A DNA stretch of 9,058 bases from Candidatus Poribacteria bacterium WGA-3G (GTDB lineage: Bacteria > Poribacteria > WGA-4E > WGA-3G). The translations under genes were made by a program, and so were the position numbers. The notes under the pieces were generated by a model. The model did no database searches. It was not told the DNA's origin and saw only the letters and a program-made list of their open reading frames with translations. Positions 5,500 through 9,058 of the stretch are shown here, in pieces. Every line of letters begins with the position of its first letter. Position 1 is the stretch's first letter. The stretch lies in the NCBI GenBank assembly GCA_000406005.1, contig ASZN01000034.1, forward strand, positions 38,722 through 47,779, written 5' to 3'.

Positions 5500-7377
5500 C
5501 ATCTTACAGAGTTTTTGATATAACCCCCCTTTTGCCAACAATGTTTCGTGGGTTCCGGTTTCCAAAATTTCGCCCTCCTTGATAACAAGAATCTTATCTG
5601 CACGGATGACGGTTGATAGTCGGTGTGCGATAATAAAGCTGGTTCTCCCTGCCATGAGGTTCGCTAACGACTCTTGGATAAGTGCCTCGGATTGTGTGTC
5701 CAGCGAAGAAGTTGCTTCGTCTAACACAAGGATCGGCGCATCTTTTAGGATCGCACGCGCGATGGAGAGGCGTTGCTGCTCGCCCCCAGAGAGTTTCATA
5801 CCCGCCTCACCGACGGACGTTGCGTAGCCTTTAAACAATCTGGTGATAAACTCGTGAGCGTTTGCCTTTTTCGCCGCTGCGATAATCGCGTCGTCGTTAG
5901 CCTCCGGACAACCGTACCGAATATTTTCCAGGATCGTGCCGTCAAAGAGGAATATATCCTGTGGGACGAGTGCAATACTGTGTCGCAACGATGCCAGTTT
6001 TACTTCAGAAATAGGCACACCGTCAATCAAGATTTTCCCGGAGCCGACTTCATAGAAGCGTAGCAGTAAGTTGAGGAGCGTCGTCTTTCCGCTTCCACTC
6101 GGTCCGACGAGTGCGACGACCTCTCCCGGTTTCGCTTCAAAAGAGACGTTGTTGATAGTGCGTTTAGACGCTGCTTGCCGGTTTCCTGAATCTTGTGCGT
6201 AAGAGAATGAGACATCCTGAAATGTGACGGCTCCGTGGATATTTTTTAATTCGATGCTGTCTGTAGCGCCGTCGTTCCGTTGTTGTTCTGCCTCAGGTCC
6301 GAAATCGAGAAGATAAAAGATTCGTTCCGCGGAGACGAGGCACTGTTGTAAAGCACTGTTGACGTTGCCAATTGTTTTAATCGGTTTGAACATGTAGCTT
6401 ACCATCCCGACGTAATTGATAAACCACCCAATAGAGAGTTGTCCACTAATCACTTGCCAGCAGCATAACCCAAAAATTGTTGCAATCCCAAGTGCCCCCA
6501 ACCATTCAATCGTTGGTGGTAGGAGTGCAGCGAAGCGCGCCCGACGAATTGCTGAACAGTATTGGTTCCAGTTAATAGATCGGAAACGTTCTGTTTCTGT
6601 TTGTTCAGATGTAAAACTTTTGATAATCTTAACACCGGAAAAAGTCTCTTTAAGTTGCGAATAGATGTTTGCACTCTGTTCTTGAATCTCTGTGCTGGCA
6701 CTACGAATTCGTCTGCCAATAGATGTAATCAAATAGGCAAGTGGAGGGAGGAAGCATAAAACAAAAAAAGTGAGTTTGAAACTGGTCATTAGCATCGCGA
6801 AAAGAAAAAAAATAACAAGAACAACAGCACGTATGATACCTGCCATCGCTGCAACAAGAGTTTGCCACACTCTAACATCGTCAGTGATTCTTGTCATAAG
6901 GTCCCCAGTGCGTTCGTCACGTAAAACCCCCAATGGTGCGTTGACAATTTGCTGATAGAGTGCATTTCTCAGACGGAAAGCGAGTTTATGTCCGACACGC
7001 GCCATCACATAATCGTTGCCATAAACAAAAAATCCCTTGATGAAAACAAGAACAAGCATTCCAGCAAGCATCCATAGAAAATATCTGATAGCGTCGCCAG
7101 CATCGGCTAATACTACCTCAAAACCATCAAAGGTAAATGTCTCTCCACTCCCTTCCCGTTGGAAGTATCGGACAGATACAGGTTCGTCAAACGAGTTCCC
7201 ACTGACGGCTTCAAGAGCGTTAACTGCATCATGCAAAATAAGTTGAAAAATCCCAAAGTCGCACACAGCCCCTACCAAAGCAAAAACCATCGCTAATAGA
7301 ATAGAACCGATATATGGGCTGTGATACCGCACGAATCGGGTAAAGATTGGGTTTTTTGTTTTTTTAATTACCAGCAT
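5488..7377 (-). CDS. MsbA-like ABC exporter, fused permease and ATPase
   Basis: This is a half-transporter of the ABCB/MsbA type, expected to work as a dimer in the inner membrane and move lipids or other hydrophobic substrates outward. Residues about 20-345 hold the membrane domain, with clear spans near 22-48, 97-118, 180-197, 202-220 and 292-340. The ATPase domain has Walker A GPSGSGKTT (425-433), Q-loop Gln473, signature LSGGEQQ (529-535), Walker B ILVLDE (549-554) and H-loop His585. All catalytic residues are present. The loop between the first two spans (about 49-96) is much longer than in MsbA. The ATG (7377-7375) has only a weak GGGAAG upstream. It follows the kinase gene by 65 bases and is probably co-transcribed with it and sppA. 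The substrate cannot be read from sequence. Confidence 0.93.
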   Translation of the reverse strand: MLVIKKTKNPIFTRFVRYHSPYIGSILLAMVFALVGAVCDFGIFQLILHDAVNALEAVSGNSFDEPVSVRYFQREGSGETFTFDGFEVVLADAGDAIRYFLWMLAGMLVLVFIKGFFVYGNDYVMARVGHKLAFRLRNALYQQIVNAPLGVLRDERTGDLMTRITDDVRVWQTLVAAMAGIIRAVVLVIFFLFAMLMTSFKLTFFVLCFLPPLAYLITSIGRRIRSASTEIQEQSANIYSQLKETFSGVKIIKSFTSEQTETERFRSINWNQYCSAIRRARFAALLPPTIEWLGALGIATIFGLCCWQVISGQLSIGWFINYVGMVSYMFKPIKTIGNVNSALQQCLVSAERIFYLLDFGPEAEQQRNDGATDSIELKNIHGAVTFQDVSFSYAQDSGNRQAASKRTINNVSFEAKPGEVVALVGPSGSGKTTLLNLLLRFYEVGSGKILIDGVPISEVKLASLRHSIALVPQDIFLFDGTILENIRYGCPEANDDAIIAAAKKANAHEFITRLFKGYATSVGEAGMKLSGGEQQRLSIARAILKDAPILVLDEATSSLDTQSEALIQESLANLMAGRTSFIIAHRLSTVIRADKILVIKEGEILETGTHETLLAKGGLYQKLCKMQLS

Positions 7378-7442
7378 TGCTATGATCTTCCCGATGGTCA
7401 GATCATCGATTTTTGATTACGGTTATAGTTTTCGGTAAACCA

Positions 7443-8528
7443 TCACGGGTTTTTAACTGATGCTTCCAGTTGATAATCACCGAATTGGATGGCACACGCC
7501 TGTTTTGCAGTGTTGCCCACTTTTGAAAACGGGCAACGGATGCTGAGTTCCCGCTTCTGAAAGTCTACAGCCTCAATAATGCCGATGGCGTAGGTGTTAC
7601 CAGTCATATCGATTAATCCGACGAGTCGGCGTTGAAAGTAGGCGGGTACCTCTACTGTAACGCGGGTCAAACTTAAATAGTTTTTGACGTGTGTGCGTGC
7701 TGCTTTGGACAGATGTGTGGATGCAATGAGGCACAAGGTACGGTGCGTCCATTCGGCATAGCGGACTTCGGTTTCTGTAAGCTGCGAGAGGATTTCTAAT
7801 TCTTTTTCATTTGCGGGTCTGCCTATGAAAAAGGGGGTGCGTCCACCCTGAATCTGTCCAAAACAGAGATTTTGAACGTCGCTTTCAGAGAAATACGCAT
7901 CAAATTGCGCCTTCCGATATCGGCTACGGACACGACTGCTTTTTGATCTAACGTTCCGGTCCGGGCGGAGATAGTGAATGTCGAGCCACTCCTGTTCGGT
8001 GTAGCATGCCGCGATCTGTGTCAACGCCGCAGAACGACCGATGCATACCAAGTGGTTCGGCCTGATGAGTTCAATCTTATGCTGTTTGAGAGTGACTGCG
8101 GGCGGATCGTGGATATAACCGGTTGTGTCAATAACAACGAAATCGGCATCGGTCTGGCGTGCGCTATCTACCATCAAACGTATGCCTGTGAGGATTTCAA
8201 GAAAGTGTCCGCTCGACGATACATCACCGACAAAATAGAGGTGTTCCGCTGTGCCATCAAAGACGACGCGGTTCTCTGTTCCGATTTGTTCATCCGGTGC
8301 GAAAGATTTCATACCGACTGTGGTTGGCGGACCGATTCGGGATTGTCCGATGTCGGCATCAACGCAAGCGACTTTAAGCCCCGATGCGAGTGCGTAATCC
8401 GCTAAAAAACGGCAGAAGGTCGATTTTCCGGTATCGGTTGCACCTATCACTAACACAACCTGCTGCGATTTGACGATCTGATTCGCAAGTTCGCGCCACT
8501 CTCGGTTAACGTGATACGTGCTATCCAT
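7443..8528 (-). CDS. CLP1/GRC3-type P-loop polynucleotide 5'-hydroxyl kinase
   Basis: Family members phosphorylate 5'-hydroxyl ends of RNA or DNA; in eukaryotes CLP1 and GRC3/NOL9 act in tRNA, mRNA and rRNA processing. Residues 29-37 (GATDTGKST) are Walker A. DADIGQ (57-62) matches the family's DxDxGQ motif, and VVIDTTGYI (131-139) is the strand followed by the clasp loop. An arginine-rich stretch (SRVRSRYRKAQF, 198-209) matches the lid that closes over ATP. The C-terminal part (RLVGLIDMTGNTYAIGIIEAV, 301-321) resembles the small beta domain that follows in this family. At 361 residues it is a compact bacterial form without the large extra N-terminal domain of CLP1. GAGG seven bases before ATG 8528 supports the start. 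It lies 25 bases after sppA and 65 before the ABC exporter. Its substrate in bacteria is unknown. Confidence 0.85.
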   Translation of the reverse strand: MDSTYHVNREWRELANQIVKSQQVVLVIGATDTGKSTFCRFLADYALASGLKVACVDADIGQSRIGPPTTVGMKSFAPDEQIGTENRVVFDGTAEHLYFVGDVSSSGHFLEILTGIRLMVDSARQTDADFVVIDTTGYIHDPPAVTLKQHKIELIRPNHLVCIGRSAALTQIAACYTEQEWLDIHYLRPDRNVRSKSSRVRSRYRKAQFDAYFSESDVQNLCFGQIQGGRTPFFIGRPANEKELEILSQLTETEVRYAEWTHRTLCLIASTHLSKAARTHVKNYLSLTRVTVEVPAYFQRRLVGLIDMTGNTYAIGIIEAVDFQKRELSIRCPFSKVGNTAKQACAIQFGDYQLEASVKNP

Positions 8529-8553
8529 TTTTCTGCCTCATCGCGTGGCGAAT

Positions 8554-9058
8554 TTAGTCGCCAAGGCTCATCTGGTAGCGGAAAGTGACACCCGGAAGAC
8601 TGAACATCTCATCTAATGCGGGCATCTGTTTAATTCCGAGGAGCTGTTCAAACAGCGATGTCCGTCTCTCCGGACGAAGGACCCGCGGTTTGCCGTCGAT
8701 GCCTGCCAACCCGCCGGCAATTTTGATCGCATCGGGCAGGTTCCCGAGTTGGTCAATCAATTTTGATTCTAACGCCTGTTTCCCAGAAAAAATCCTTCCA
8801 TCAGCGAGTTCAACCACTTCAGCACGCGTTAGGAGATTTCCACGTGCCTTGAAGATCGTATCCACAAATTGATTGTAAACGTCATCAACGGTGGCTTGTA
8901 GTACTGCCCGATCCTGTTCTGTCAGTTCTCGGAACGGTGAACCGGTATCCTTGAACTGTCCGCTCTTAACGACCTGATGTTCTAATCCGACTTTATCGTA
9001 TAAGCCTTTCATCCGAGTGAACTGCATAATAACGCCGATGCTACCGGTCAATGTTCCC
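8554..9058 (-). CDS. sppA: Signal peptide peptidase SppA, C-terminal part (5' end beyond the window)
   Basis: SppA is a membrane-anchored serine/lysine protease that degrades leftover signal peptides. The frame is open to the right edge and reads GTLTGSIGVI at its start, an internal motif of the family that lies between the catalytic Ser and Lys. The TTG at 9051 is therefore an internal Leu, not the start. VKSGQFKDTGSPFRELT follows; its first Lys (codon 8967-8965) aligns with the catalytic Lys of SppA. GRIFSGKQALESKLID is the conserved block near the domain end. The nucleophilic Ser and the N-terminal membrane anchor are outside the window. The TAA (8556-8554) lies 25 bases before the kinase ATG, which points to one transcript. 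Identification is firm; whether this is the short or the double-domain form cannot be told. Confidence 0.92.
   Translation of the reverse strand, partial: GTLTGSIGVIMQFTRMKGLYDKVGLEHQVVKSGQFKDTGSPFRELTEQDRAVLQATVDDVYNQFVDTIFKARGNLLTRAEVVELADGRIFSGKQALESKLIDQLGNLPDAIKIAGGLAGIDGKPRVLRPERRTSLFEQLLGIKQMPALDEMFSLPGVTFRYQMSLGD

Noticed and set aside
9049..9051. TTG at 9051 as the start of the SppA frame.
   Set aside because: The frame is open to the edge and the preceding codons (Gly, Thr) continue the internal GTLTGSIGV motif, so this is a truncated gene read from outside the window.
1..9058. CRISPR arrays, tRNA or rRNA genes, insertion sequences and phage genes.
   Set aside because: No regularly spaced repeats, cloverleaf sequences, transposase-like frames or phage-like proteins were seen on either strand.

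Overview
The window looks like a piece of a bacterial chromosome with moderate GC content. Genes are packed on the minus strand, with one short plus-strand gene in the middle. My best guess at the source is an uncultured, environmental or host-associated lineage such as Candidatus Poribacteria or a relative. That rests on gene style, the intergenic palindromes and the mix of genes, not on a marker gene, so it is only an impression.

From the left, a minus-strand gene (932 down to the left edge) has an in-frame TGA after 260 codons, and its frame then stays open for 49 more codons. The residues around the TGA read as a thioredoxin-like active site with adjacent Cys and Sec. A stem-loop that fits the bacterial SECIS rules lies just downstream. 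I annotate it as a selenoprotein whose TGA encodes selenocysteine. Next come an intergenic region with two hairpins, then larC (nickel-pincer cofactor nickel insertase, with a His-rich insert and a TTG start), then a 143-bp intergenic element bounded by perfect 13-bp inverted repeats, one of which carries the probable larC promoter. After that is a housekeeping-type sigma-70 factor with an apparent second, degenerate copy of sigma region 2 inserted between regions 1.2 and 2.

Divergent from the sigma gene, a plus-strand pentapeptide-repeat protein is read from an A-tract-backed promoter and ends in a strong hairpin. Convergent with it lies a minus-strand cluster that, in transcription order, reads sppA (partial at the right edge), a CLP1/GRC3-type polynucleotide kinase, and an MsbA-like ABC exporter. 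Gaps of 25 and 65 bases suggest co-transcription.

The strongest items for a second look are the selenoprotein with its SECIS and the sigma factor with a duplicated region 2. Next come the bacterial CLP1/GRC3-like kinase in an envelope-type gene cluster and the recurring TTTATAGTAAAAC intergenic motif.
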